Part shown: positions 30,259 through 39,190 of the stretch, piece by piece
Layout of the letters: each line of letters opens with the position of its first letter
Numbering within the stretch: position 1 is the stretch's first letter
NCBI GenBank assembly: GCA_021414365.1
Contig: JAIOOR010000021.1
Location: 62,001-126,000, forward strand
DNA length: 64,000 nucleotides
Source: Nitrosarchaeum sp.
GTDB lineage: Archaea; Thermoproteota; Nitrososphaeria; Nitrososphaerales; Nitrosopumilaceae
Direction: 5' to 3'
The notes under the pieces: generated by a model
What the model saw: the letters and a program-made list of their open reading frames with translations, nothing else
What the model was told of the DNA's origin: nothing
Databases searched by the model: none
Program-made: the position numbers and the translations under genes

Positions 30259-31047
30259 ATGTCAAATAATAAAGATATTCAAACCATTCTTAGAAACAGA
30301 CTATCTCATAAATTGTTTTTAGAGATATTTTTGAGGCCTGCATCAGGATACAAATTGGCTCAAATAGTTCAAAATACAACCAAAACCCCAAACACAAAAT
30401 CAGTATACCGTGTATTAAAAAATTTAACAGAACAAGACTATGTCATATATGAAAATCAAAAATATCATCACAATCCAACAAAACTAACAAAAGAACTTGT
30501 TACTTATCTAAAATCAAAAGACATATCATTTACATCTAATGAAACAAATTCTCTTTTGTATTTACTCTCCAGTACTAGATTTTTTATTTATTTTAGAGAG
30601 TTTATCGCTAAAGACAACCAAAAAAATAAAATTTCTAATAACGTGTTAGAAGAAATTTCAAATATTGTGGGAATGTTCTCTGCAATACTTTACCATGGAA
30701 TGGAAACATCTGTATCTAAACCATTACCTGTTAAAATATCTCTAGAAAAAGCATTTGAACGACAGACAATAATTGCCAATGGACTACCTGAAAAAATCTC
30801 TAAAATTGTACGAGGTTCAAAATCAGAAAGAAAAGCACAGCAAAAATATTTAGAAGAACTTTACTTGTTTTTACTTTCCTTTTCATTTTTATTTGTAGTG
30901 CAGGAAAAAATTCCTAAAAAATCATTAGAAAAATTTGCACAGTTATGGGATCAGTATGAAGGATTCAAGATAGGTATCAGGGTTGGTAAAATTGATTTTA
31001 AAAACAATCCTCTAACAAAACTTTTTGATTCTAAAATTACAAAATAA
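30259..31047 (+). CDS. winged-helix DNA-binding protein
   Basis: ILRNRLSHKLFLEIFLRPASGYKLAQIVQ...SVYRVLKNLTEQDYVIYENQKYHHN. Confidence 0.65.
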   Translation: MSNNKDIQTILRNRLSHKLFLEIFLRPASGYKLAQIVQNTTKTPNTKSVYRVLKNLTEQDYVIYENQKYHHNPTKLTKELVTYLKSKDISFTSNETNSLLYLLSSTRFFIYFREFIAKDNQKNKISNNVLEEISNIVGMFSAILYHGMETSVSKPLPVKISLEKAFERQTIIANGLPEKISKIVRGSKSERKAQQKYLEELYLFLLSFSFLFVVQEKIPKKSLEKFAQLWDQYEGFKIGIRVGKIDFKNNPLTKLFDSKITK

Positions 31048-31089
31048 TACTAATTGATTTCTGTAAACTAAAAATTATGTTATTAAAAA

Positions 31090-32298
31090 TTAGGACATCT
31101 CTTGTTGTTTAACTGTGATTTTAGTTAAAACATTTTTTGGCCCATCATCATTCATCACTATTAACAATCCACTGCCTTTTCCAATATTTTTACACGTGTT
31201 ACTGAAGCTAAGCATTCCCTCTCGATAGCAACTGCTATCCACATAATGAGAAAACTTTCCAGTTTTGCTCCATTTGTTCATCTCATCTGGAGAAGGTACA
31301 ACATAAACATCAAATCCTTGCCGGTTATTGTCAGATTTTACCGAATAATAGTAGGATGTAACATCTTTGATGGTACAAAATGGAACAAATTGGGCATAAC
31401 CTGCATTTAGGGTATATTCTTCTTGTACTAGACCATACTCACGATTAAGGGCAATTGGATACATGATACTATTACGATCATTACTGTGTTGGAATCCAAG
31501 AACATGTCCAAGCTCATGTTTCATGATATCTGCCACATGATGTCCTGAATACGGTTGCCATTTTCCATGGCATTCACTGTCCCCCAACCCTACCTCGACA
31601 TATTGTTTACCTAACGTGTATCCAACATGTTCGACTCCAAATTCCTTGACCCATGCAATATGAACATCGGCAACATTCAATGATGGAGCCTTGTAAAATT
31701 TTAATCCGGAATTGACATCTTCCCATGCTCTAGTTGATTCATACATTACATTTCCAGCATAATATGCCCAAGTAGGTAATGCATCTGCATAGACCTGATA
31801 AGTTTTTGTGTATTTAGTAGGTGTAACAGAATTAGATGAAGAACCTGAATTGGATGAACTGGAATAACTGCTTTGAGTGTTGATAGAATACGATGATTTT
31901 GCAGTTACAACAACACTTGGCCACCCTGCTTTTGCACTTGTAATTTTACTTACACCATCATAAACTGCGTAAAAATGATATGCACCGCCAGAGCGAATCT
32001 GTGCTTTCCATATGCCAGAAAATTTACCGTTACTATCAGTAGTTAATTTCAGAATTTGTGTGCCTGAACTGACACTTGGTTCATCTTTGATAATTACAGT
32101 GGCTCGTGTTATTACATATCTTCCATCTTTTGTTACTAACTGACCTGAGAATTTCACATTGTCTCCAGCATTAATGCCAGTAGGGATTGAATCAAGTATT
32201 ATTTTGGAATAATACATTCCAGAGGATTGTGCACTAACACTTGAATAAGTAGAAATTAGAAATAATGAAACAAGTGCAATTATCAGTATGATCCTCAT
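31090..32298 (-). CDS. secreted matrixin-type (M10) metalloprotease
   Basis: HELGHVLGFQHSNDRNSIMYP zinc site plus Met-turn-like segment; signal peptide; N-terminal beta domain. Confidence 0.85.
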   Translation of the reverse strand: MRIILIIALVSLFLISTYSSVSAQSSGMYYSKIILDSIPTGINAGDNVKFSGQLVTKDGRYVITRATVIIKDEPSVSSGTQILKLTTDSNGKFSGIWKAQIRSGGAYHFYAVYDGVSKITSAKAGWPSVVVTAKSSYSINTQSSYSSSSNSGSSSNSVTPTKYTKTYQVYADALPTWAYYAGNVMYESTRAWEDVNSGLKFYKAPSLNVADVHIAWVKEFGVEHVGYTLGKQYVEVGLGDSECHGKWQPYSGHHVADIMKHELGHVLGFQHSNDRNSIMYPIALNREYGLVQEEYTLNAGYAQFVPFCTIKDVTSYYYSVKSDNNRQGFDVYVVPSPDEMNKWSKTGKFSHYVDSSCYREGMLSFSNTCKNIGKGSGLLIVMNDDGPKNVLTKITVKQQEMS

Positions 32299-32386
32299 AT
32301 GATCTCTCTTCAGTAAGATAATTTATTAGCATTTTAAGTATTTTGTAACTGTATTTTTCATTAATTTCAGTAATAGTTTAGAAATA

Positions 32387-32490
32387 GTTACATTATGAAT
32401 TAGAGTTTCATTATGACAATTACATTATGAATTACAGTTTCATTTTAGTTTCATTATGGCAGTTACACTATGATTTTGCCAATTTCATGA
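32387..32490. repeat. cluster of CATTATGA-like repeats
   Basis: copies starting near 32391, 32409, 32423, 32441 (diverged), 32452, 32466 (diverged); the first two TTACATTATGAATTA units are 32 nt apart. Confidence 0.65.
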
Positions 32491-32506
32491 ATAATTACTC
32501 ATGAAA
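32483..32506. repeat. perfect inverted repeat TTTCATGA-8nt-TCATGAAA
   Basis: direct reading. Confidence 0.8.
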
Positions 32507-32530
32507 CTAGAAATTATTACGTTTTCAGGC

Positions 32531-32554
32531 GTGAAATTACATTGTGAATTTCAC
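32531..32554. repeat. perfect inverted repeat GTGAAATT-8nt-AATTTCAC
   Basis: direct reading. Confidence 0.8.
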
Positions 32555-32567
32555 AAAGTTATTCGTG

Positions 32568-32595
32568 GAAATTATTACGTATTAGTAATAGTTTC
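32568..32595. repeat. inverted repeat GAAATTATTAC-6nt-GTAATAGTTTC (10/11)
   Basis: direct reading; GAAATTATTACGT also occurs at 32510 and a variant at 32600. Confidence 0.7.
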
Positions 32596-32649
32596 TAATG
32601 AAATTGTTACAGTTTCAAATGTTTTACAATTGCTTTTCATTACGCGTTA

Positions 32650-33489
32650 TCAAACAATTTCATTTTCTACTACCCCTTGTTTTTTTAATTTATTTCTGAA
32701 TTCTTCAGTGAGAATTTTCTTTGAGAACAAAGTAAAAAAACAAGTTAAGACTATCGGAAGTGCAAAATAAGCATACTCTGTTGGGAAAGATTGTTCAGGA
32801 ATTTTTAATTCTGACAGTGTTGCCCATATGATGTTTATGGCAAAAAAACTAATAATTGCATTTTTATAAATTGAAAAACCTGTAATAATGGTATTTTTCT
32901 TTTTTAACTTTATTCTAATGTTTGATGAATACAGAATTGCAATGGGAAATATCAACAAATATGAAATAACTGAAAATATTGATGTATCGATAAGAAAATT
33001 CCATGCAGTATATGGACTAGAGGGCAGAAGAAAAAAAGGATGTAAAAAACGATTCAAAATAAACGATAATGACCAAGTGCCAATAAACACAATGCCTGTC
33101 ACTTCATACCATTTAGTCTGATTTTTTAAAAGAAATACATCCGATAATGGAATTTGTTTTATGCTTATAATCATATGAATTAACGAGAATCTCTGAATAT
33201 TAAAAAACACTTTAGTTAATCGAGAACTTTCGGTATGAGCAATTAACCAAATCATTAAACTGCTATGCCCAATCATAAAGAAAAATACAAATCTTATGAC
33301 TAACAGTTGTTGTTCGTCTAAAATTTTTAAATCCGATGAGAAAAGGGTTCCAAACAAGTCAAAAAATCCCAGATATCCTAATACTACATATGTGATTATT
33401 GACCATGTAAAAAGAACAACAAAGAATATTTTCATGGTTTGAGATCTAATTGGAATTCCGTTTAGATAGATAATTTCTTTATTAAACAT
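32650..33489 (-). CDS. multi-pass membrane protein
   Basis: multiple hydrophobic segments. Confidence 0.7.
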   Translation of the reverse strand: MFNKEIIYLNGIPIRSQTMKIFFVVLFTWSIITYVVLGYLGFFDLFGTLFSSDLKILDEQQLLVIRFVFFFMIGHSSLMIWLIAHTESSRLTKVFFNIQRFSLIHMIISIKQIPLSDVFLLKNQTKWYEVTGIVFIGTWSLSFILNRFLHPFFLLPSSPYTAWNFLIDTSIFSVISYLLIFPIAILYSSNIRIKLKKKNTIITGFSIYKNAIISFFAINIIWATLSELKIPEQSFPTEYAYFALPIVLTCFFTLFSKKILTEEFRNKLKKQGVVENEIV

Positions 33490-33580
33490 AGTAACTCTTT
33501 ATTATCATTCTTATTATTCTAAAACATTACCACAAACATCAAATTTCTAATCTCATGCCAATAATTTTGATTCATACTGT

Positions 33581-34081
33581 CTATTCAATTACAGTTTTTT
33601 TCAATCTGTAAAAATCATCTTCAGAGATTTCTCCTTTTGCTAAACGCATTTTAAGAACCTTGATTACTTCCTCTGCTTCTTTTGGTATTTCACCGTGATA
33701 TTCGTTCTCTGAATTACGAGGTTTAGTGTATGCTGTTGCAGCTCCCAATCCTTTTTGAAATCCGAGAAATTTTTGCATTTCTTGCCAGATTACTTTAACA
33801 TCTTTAGGATTTCCCTCAAACGGAATTTTTTGTGTCCTTGTCTCAATAATTAAAAATCCTTTTTTGCGGACTATTCCCTGCTCGTCATATTTCAGATTAG
33901 ATACTTCCTCTAAAGCAACTGAAAACACTCTGTCTTTTTTGAAGATAAACCCCTTTCGTCTATGTCCTATGATTCTTCTATTTGTAATAAAGAGGACATA
34001 ATTTTCTGCTCCATATTGAATATCATGCTTGCTTTGGTATTGGATTACTTCTTGTGGGAGCAAAAAGTCCTCTAAGACCAT
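33581..34081 (-). CDS. PH-like domain protein with C-terminal SHOCT motif
   Basis: C-terminal VIKVLKMRLAKGEISEDDFYRLKKTV. Confidence 0.65.
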   Translation of the reverse strand: MVLEDFLLPQEVIQYQSKHDIQYGAENYVLFITNRRIIGHRRKGFIFKKDRVFSVALEEVSNLKYDEQGIVRKKGFLIIETRTQKIPFEGNPKDVKVIWQEMQKFLGFQKGLGAATAYTKPRNSENEYHGEIPKEAEEVIKVLKMRLAKGEISEDDFYRLKKTVIE

Positions 34082-34112
34082 TATTTCTCCTAGATTATGA
34101 AAATAATAAAGA

Positions 34113-34337
34113 TTATGCCTTGAATAATTTTCTTATTTTTTCTCCTAAAGAAACGGCTACATCTGCTGGATATGGGGCAAATCTTTCAGATGGAATTCCG
34201 CTAATTCCTAGTGAGATTCCAAGTAGGACTAGTATGGAAATTACCCAAAGGAAATGAATTGAGTACAAAAACAATATTCCTATTGAAAAGACTAATGAAA
34301 ACACTATGCTTTTTTTGATTAGGGCTGATTTTTTCAC
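34113..34337 (-). CDS. small membrane protein
   Basis: two hydrophobic segments. Confidence 0.55.
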   Translation of the reverse strand: MKKSALIKKSIVFSLVFSIGILFLYSIHFLWVISILVLLGISLGISGIPSERFAPYPADVAVSLGEKIRKLFKA

Positions 34338-34454
34338 TGTATTTTAAAAATTTAATCAAAACTTAAGATCAATGTAGTATTTTTAAAACAACAATTTTTA
34401 CACATTCAGAAAATCAGATTTAAAACATTACGAGAAGTATAATCATTTACTAGA

Positions 34455-34934
34455 TTAGGGCTTAAACGATACTTCAAATTTTAATGTATCATACGAGTGA
34501 TTAGGGTTTTGATATTTAGAATCATTCACAAGAACTTCTATAGGTTTAGTGATTTCATGACATTTTGTACAATGATGTAAAAATGTTCCAGAAAACACTG
34601 GATGCTGTTTTATTTTGTCCTGAATAAATTCAACTTCCGGATTCTTTTCAACATTAATTCCATACCGTTCTAATTCTTTAACAAACTTTTCACGTAAAGC
34701 TTCATTTTGTTGTATTCTTGTATCCCCACCACTAAAGATATATCCTAAATTGATAAGTGCAGTTCTTAATTCATAATGTCTTGCCATCAAAATCAATCTG
34801 TTTTGAGATCGTCTATTTTCAGTAGTTTGCCAAATGCCGAAAAGTACAGTAAATACTATCGCTCCAATAAATCCAAAAATTGTTAAATCAATACTAGAAG
34901 GATCAGTGACATTTCCAAAAAATATACTACCCAT
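34455..34934 (-). CDS. membrane-anchored hypothetical protein
   Basis: N-terminal TM helix. Confidence 0.6.
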   Translation of the reverse strand: MGSIFFGNVTDPSSIDLTIFGFIGAIVFTVLFGIWQTTENRRSQNRLILMARHYELRTALINLGYIFSGGDTRIQQNEALREKFVKELERYGINVEKNPEVEFIQDKIKQHPVFSGTFLHHCTKCHEITKPIEVLVNDSKYQNPNHSYDTLKFEVSFKP

Positions 34935-35021
34935 AAAATTAATATTTCATTCTAGAATATTATCTTATTTATTTATTATCTTAAGCATTACGACAAGCGT
35001 CATGTTTTACTGCCTAAACTG

Positions 35022-35066
35022 GGGGCATTCTATTTTTATAGACAGAGAATAAAAATAGAACGCCCC
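35022..35066. repeat. long hairpin: 18-bp arms (17/18), 9-nt loop
   Basis: GGGGCATTCTATTTTTAT - AGACAGAGA - ATAAAAATAGAACGCCCC. Confidence 0.8.
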
Positions 35067-35100
35067 TCTCAAATGATGATATTTTTATCTAAAGTTTGTT

Positions 35101-36645
35101 CTAATCTTGATTTTCAGATTGTTTTTTAGTTGATTTTTGTGGTTTTGATTTACTTGATCTTGTTTTAGATAATTTTAGTTGCTTATTTTTTTCTAATAGT
35201 TCTTTCTTAATTTTTTGTTGTTCTTCTTTTAATTTCTGTTTTTCCAATTTAATTTGTATTTCAACTTTCTCTCGTTTCTGTTTGATTTCTTCTAACGCCT
35301 TTTTTTCATCCGCAAGTTGCTTTGCTAACATCCCCTGCATTTTTAATTTTTCTTTCTCTTCTTTTGCTATTTTAGCAATATTTTCTTTTTCTTTAACGAT
35401 GACATTGTCTATTTTTAATCTCTCTTCTTTTGCTTTAATTAGATTATTTTCTTGAGATTTAATTAATTTTTTCAGTTTTGTTGATTCAACAAGTTTAGTT
35501 TTCTCACTTTTTACTTGAGAGGTGATCTCCTCATATTCTTTCTTAGTTTTTTCTAAATCTGACTGTTTTTCCTTTATATCTTGCGTAATTTGAGACTGTT
35601 TGAACAGATTTGCTTTTTGAACATTTAACATTTTAGAAAGTAGTGCCTGTTCAGATTTAATTTGTTTTTCAATTTCTTCTTGTTCAGAACATGTTTGTAA
35701 TAGTTGTTTTTTCTGAAATTCTAGTTCTTTTGATACTGTGTCTTTTTCACTTGCAATCTTTTTCGTTAATTCTACTCTCTCAGATTTCACTTTTTCCAGT
35801 TCCTCTTTTTGTAATAGAATTTGCTCAGATAGTTTAGTCTGTGCCTGAATATTGAGATGCTCTTCTTTAATTTGTGAGTCTAGCAAAGATTTTTCCAGTG
35901 AAACTTGTTTTTCATACTCTTTTCTATTTAGAATAATCTGAGATAATTTAGAGCGTTGTACATTTATTTCATCATAAATTTTTTTGTTATCTTTAAGTAA
36001 CTCTTCTTCAGATTTTATTTTTTCATATATTCCGGTTAATTCCTTCATGTTGTTGTCTGGAGGTCTCCACTCTTTTGGCATTAATCCACGAAGTTTTGTA
36101 GTGATATGTGTAGTCTGAGGTATTGTTTCCCTGTATATCTCAATTTTATTTTTAGGTTTATTCTCCATCTCAATTTTATTTTCAAATACTTTCTCAGAAT
36201 TAATAGTAATATCTTTTGAAGAAATATTATTTGATTCTAATTGCTGTTCAAGATAAACCTGATCTGAATGATATAGTGGCTTATTTCTTGATATCATATC
36301 ATAAATATGTTGCAGTCGTCCAGGATCTCCGTTACCTAAATTAATTATTGTTTGAATTTTTAAAAGAACACGATTTTCTTTGGGCCTTTCCTCGTCAACA
36401 ATAATAAATTGAGTGCAAAGCTTGTCCTCTAAATATTTTTGGTCTGAATGATATAGTGGTCTGTCTCGTTTAAGAAATTCAAGAATATGATATAATCGTC
36501 CAACATCTCCATTATCTGTGTCAATTAAATATTGAACCTTTTTAATAATCTGAGTTTGTGTGAGCTGTCTTTGAGCAATCTCATTATCCAATTCATTTTT
36601 GAGTAGTAACAGTTTAGTATAAAAAAACAGATAAAGAAAATTCAC
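35101..36645 (-). CDS. coiled-coil protein with two N-terminal GDxGRLxHI...PLYHSDxxYLE repeats
   Basis: GDVGRLYHILEFLKRDRPLYHSDQKYLEDKL and GDPGRLQHIYDMISRNKPLYHSDQVYLEQQL. Confidence 0.75.
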   Translation of the reverse strand: MNFLYLFFYTKLLLLKNELDNEIAQRQLTQTQIIKKVQYLIDTDNGDVGRLYHILEFLKRDRPLYHSDQKYLEDKLCTQFIIVDEERPKENRVLLKIQTIINLGNGDPGRLQHIYDMISRNKPLYHSDQVYLEQQLESNNISSKDITINSEKVFENKIEMENKPKNKIEIYRETIPQTTHITTKLRGLMPKEWRPPDNNMKELTGIYEKIKSEEELLKDNKKIYDEINVQRSKLSQIILNRKEYEKQVSLEKSLLDSQIKEEHLNIQAQTKLSEQILLQKEELEKVKSERVELTKKIASEKDTVSKELEFQKKQLLQTCSEQEEIEKQIKSEQALLSKMLNVQKANLFKQSQITQDIKEKQSDLEKTKKEYEEITSQVKSEKTKLVESTKLKKLIKSQENNLIKAKEERLKIDNVIVKEKENIAKIAKEEKEKLKMQGMLAKQLADEKKALEEIKQKREKVEIQIKLEKQKLKEEQQKIKKELLEKNKQLKLSKTRSSKSKPQKSTKKQSENQD

Positions 36646-36863
36646 ATTTTTATAAATTTTAAATGATTTCGATCAAATCCAAAAGTTATCTTAAACTGAT
36701 TTTAAAAAACTGATATTATTATGTCGAACAATTCTGAATATTATTTTGTATGTTTTTTTGATTTGATGGATCTCATTTAGAAATTTTTGTGCCTGCTTGA
36801 TTTTAAATTGTAAATTTTTAATTATGCTTTATTCGATATTGATAAATACTTAACCTGTATAAT

Positions 36864-36877
36864 ATAGGTCGACCTAT
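36864..36877. promoter_or_regulatory. 14-bp perfect palindrome ATAGGTCGACCTAT
   Basis: 5 nt upstream of the start of the 36883 gene. Confidence 0.6.
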
Positions 36878-36882
36878 TACTA

Positions 36883-37464
36883 ATGACCTATGTTGAGCCT
36901 GATTCTGAACTATATGAGCGTGAGAGAATAGTTCTAGAGTATGTCAAAAAATACCCTGATAAACATCATAACGCATTGATCAAAATGATAGTTCCTGAAT
37001 ACATGGCTAAAACTACCTTTGAAAAAACTCGTAATGCGTTACTTGAAAAAGAGACAATCTCTGTCCAAAAAAAAGGAAATATGAAATTCTATATTCCAAC
37101 CCAGAATTATTCTATGCGATTTCAACAACATGTAGAAAGAATCACCAATATTTCTTTTCACAATATAAAAAATCAAATAAAAAAAATTGAATCATCATAT
37201 CACCATAAAGATGTGGCTGAAAAGATTTTCTTGGCAAATTTATTGCTAAAAAATCTATTTCAAATTGACAATGGATTTACTTTTCTTGATTCAAGCAAAA
37301 ATCCAAAAAAAACTTTGTATCGTGATGAGCATCAAGAAATACAGGAATTGATTTATAGGCTTTTTCAGATTATTCATAACGATAAAGATTTTGATACAAT
37401 TTATCCTACAATTATGATCTATTTCAGTACCAATATGCCAAAAAACTATCAAGACTCAGAATAG
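36883..37464 (+). CDS. winged-helix transcriptional regulator-like protein
   Basis: IVLEYVKKYPDKHHNALIKMIVPEYMAKTTFEKTRNALLEKETISVQKKGNMKFY. Confidence 0.6.
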   Translation: MTYVEPDSELYERERIVLEYVKKYPDKHHNALIKMIVPEYMAKTTFEKTRNALLEKETISVQKKGNMKFYIPTQNYSMRFQQHVERITNISFHNIKNQIKKIESSYHHKDVAEKIFLANLLLKNLFQIDNGFTFLDSSKNPKKTLYRDEHQEIQELIYRLFQIIHNDKDFDTIYPTIMIYFSTNMPKNYQDSE

Positions 37465-37516
37465 TTATTTTTAATTAAGGCCTATCTGGTTTTTATTCTG
37501 GTTTGTTTAACCGTAT

Positions 37517-37750
37517 TTGAAAATGGGGTTACTTTATACTAAATTTTATCTAGATTTTGAACCATATGAATGGAAGGAAATTTCTAGTAACCCTGTAGTT
37601 TTTCAGACAATTGCTGATGACGTTTCACTTGAGATTTATGATACTTCTCAAAACTCATATAAATTGAAATTTAAAAAAGGTGGAAAATTACAAATTTTCA
37701 GAGTTGTTGGAAAATTTCGTTTGACTTGGGATGATGATGATATTGTTTAG
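37517..37750 (+). CDS. hypothetical protein
   Basis: ORF track. Confidence 0.5.
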   Translation: MKMGLLYTKFYLDFEPYEWKEISSNPVVFQTIADDVSLEIYDTSQNSYKLKFKKGGKLQIFRVVGKFRLTWDDDDIV

Positions 37751-37755
37751 AATTT

Positions 37756-38037
37756 TTGCTGACCAATAAAATAATAACTGGATTGAGTTTAGAATTTACT
37801 ATGACATTAAATGACAAAGTTAAGGAAATTTTAAATGATTTTGACAATGTTACTACTGATAAAATTATTGAAATTTTAATCCAGATCCAACCTTTTCTTA
37901 AAAGTGAACTTACACAGAACTACCTTCATGGGAAAATCCAAGGTATTTTAGGCATAGATGATGGTGCTGAAAGAAAAAAACTATGTAAAAATCTTAAACC
38001 TTACTTGGACTGGTACACTCAGGGGACATACCTATGA
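37756..38037 (+). CDS. hypothetical protein (start may be internal ATG at 37801)
   Basis: ORF track. Confidence 0.5.
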   Translation: MLTNKIITGLSLEFTMTLNDKVKEILNDFDNVTTDKIIEILIQIQPFLKSELTQNYLHGKIQGILGIDDGAERKKLCKNLKPYLDWYTQGTYL

Positions 38038-38454
38038 AAACTGTTCAATTTTATTTATCGCGTTTTTAATTAATTCTAAATTATTTTTAACTAATGCCAA
38101 GTCTCCAACTAATCTCAAAAAATACTCATGCCCATTATCTTGAGCTTTTTTTATGTCTGATTCATAACACAAAAGAGCTTTAACTAAAAATTTTGAATCA
38201 TTACTTAATGAATTGAGCACCATACTGTCTATTAATCCCTCTTGAATTATTTTTACTGTTTCATCTATCTTTGGAATGATCTTTGCAGCTTCTTGCTGAA
38301 GTAATGATCCTAACATTGCCGATGAATCTTTTAATTCTGGACTACTTCCTATGGTTTTTAGTCTTTTTTTATAATGATTTAATGATTTTAAAACTATTTC
38401 ATAGCCACCTTCATCTTTGAGATAAATTGTACCTAACCAAATTTTTTCTGACAA
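38032..38454 (-). CDS. hypothetical protein
   Basis: ORF track. Confidence 0.55.
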   Translation of the reverse strand: MSEKIWLGTIYLKDEGGYEIVLKSLNHYKKRLKTIGSSPELKDSSAMLGSLLQQEAAKIIPKIDETVKIIQEGLIDSMVLNSLSNDSKFLVKALLCYESDIKKAQDNGHEYFLRLVGDLALVKNNLELIKNAINKIEQFS

Positions 38455-38531
38455 TTTTTTTGGTTGGCTTTTTACATTATTATAATTTCTTAATGTTGTC
38501 TTTAGATCTTTATCACTAGTATCATTTCTAC

Positions 38532-38759
38532 TTGCTACTAATATACAAGAAATACGTAACTATGTCATTGAATATTGAAAATGAATTTGGTATGAAGCAT
38601 TTGCTTGCATCTTGCCCAAATTGCAACAAATCCTCTCTTTATTGTGGAAAAATTCCAACAACATTACGCGATATGGTAAATAAAGAAGTGTTATTTTGTA
38701 ATATCTGTAAGTTTGTAGTTTCAGTAGATGAATTTAAAAAAATTCTATACAGCATATAA
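38532..38759 (+). CDS. zinc-ribbon hypothetical protein
   Basis: CPNCNKSSLYCG...CNICKF. Confidence 0.55.
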   Translation: MLLIYKKYVTMSLNIENEFGMKHLLASCPNCNKSSLYCGKIPTTLRDMVNKEVLFCNICKFVVSVDEFKKILYSI

Positions 38760-38805
38760 TTTGTAATATTTGTTTATTTTTGCTATGGATAAATTGAATT
38801 GCAGT

Positions 38806-39036
38806 TCATTTCACATCAAAATCTGATTGAATCTGTGGCTGATTTCTATTAATCAAGTATAGCAAAATTCCTGCAAGTGTTACTCCAATACCTAATAACC
38901 CAACAAATGTTCCTGCATGTTTTATTGTTTTAAAAAATGGTTCTATTTCAGGACTAATCTGAACTGCATAAAATAATATCAACCCACATATCACCATAGA
39001 TCCGCCTGCAATAATTATCACAATCCCACTTTTCAT
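38806..39036 (-). CDS. small membrane protein
   Basis: two TM segments. Confidence 0.6.
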   Translation of the reverse strand: MKSGIVIIIAGGSMVICGLILFYAVQISPEIEPFFKTIKHAGTFVGLLGIGVTLAGILLYLINRNQPQIQSDFDVK

Positions 39037-39190
39037 TGGTTATTTGTTATTTGACCATCTAATAAACTCCAATAATTTTTTTTAAAATATTTTAAACTTG
39101 GTCATTTTTTAAGATTATTTTTAGAAACTTGTATGGTATTTATTTTATTAGTTAATACAGAGATTTTTTGAAATACTTCAATAGATTATA

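Larger units (their letters stand above)
22565..31047. mobile_element. candidate thaumarchaeal casposon (boundaries not determined)
   Basis: cas1 + protein-primed-type PolB + small ORFs at the 3' end of EF-2; no other cas genes or CRISPR array seen; TIR/TSD not found by eye. Confidence 0.7.

Noticed and set aside
22553-31100. Terminal inverted repeats / target-site duplication for the casposon
   Set aside because: Looked for copies of the EF-2 end (GGTCTAGCACCA) and reverse complements of the left junction to the right of cas1; nothing convincing by eye.
32501-32770. 89-aa plus-strand ORF across the repeat cluster
   Set aside because: Mostly generated by the repeat region and overlaps the end of the membrane-protein gene; no protein-like features.
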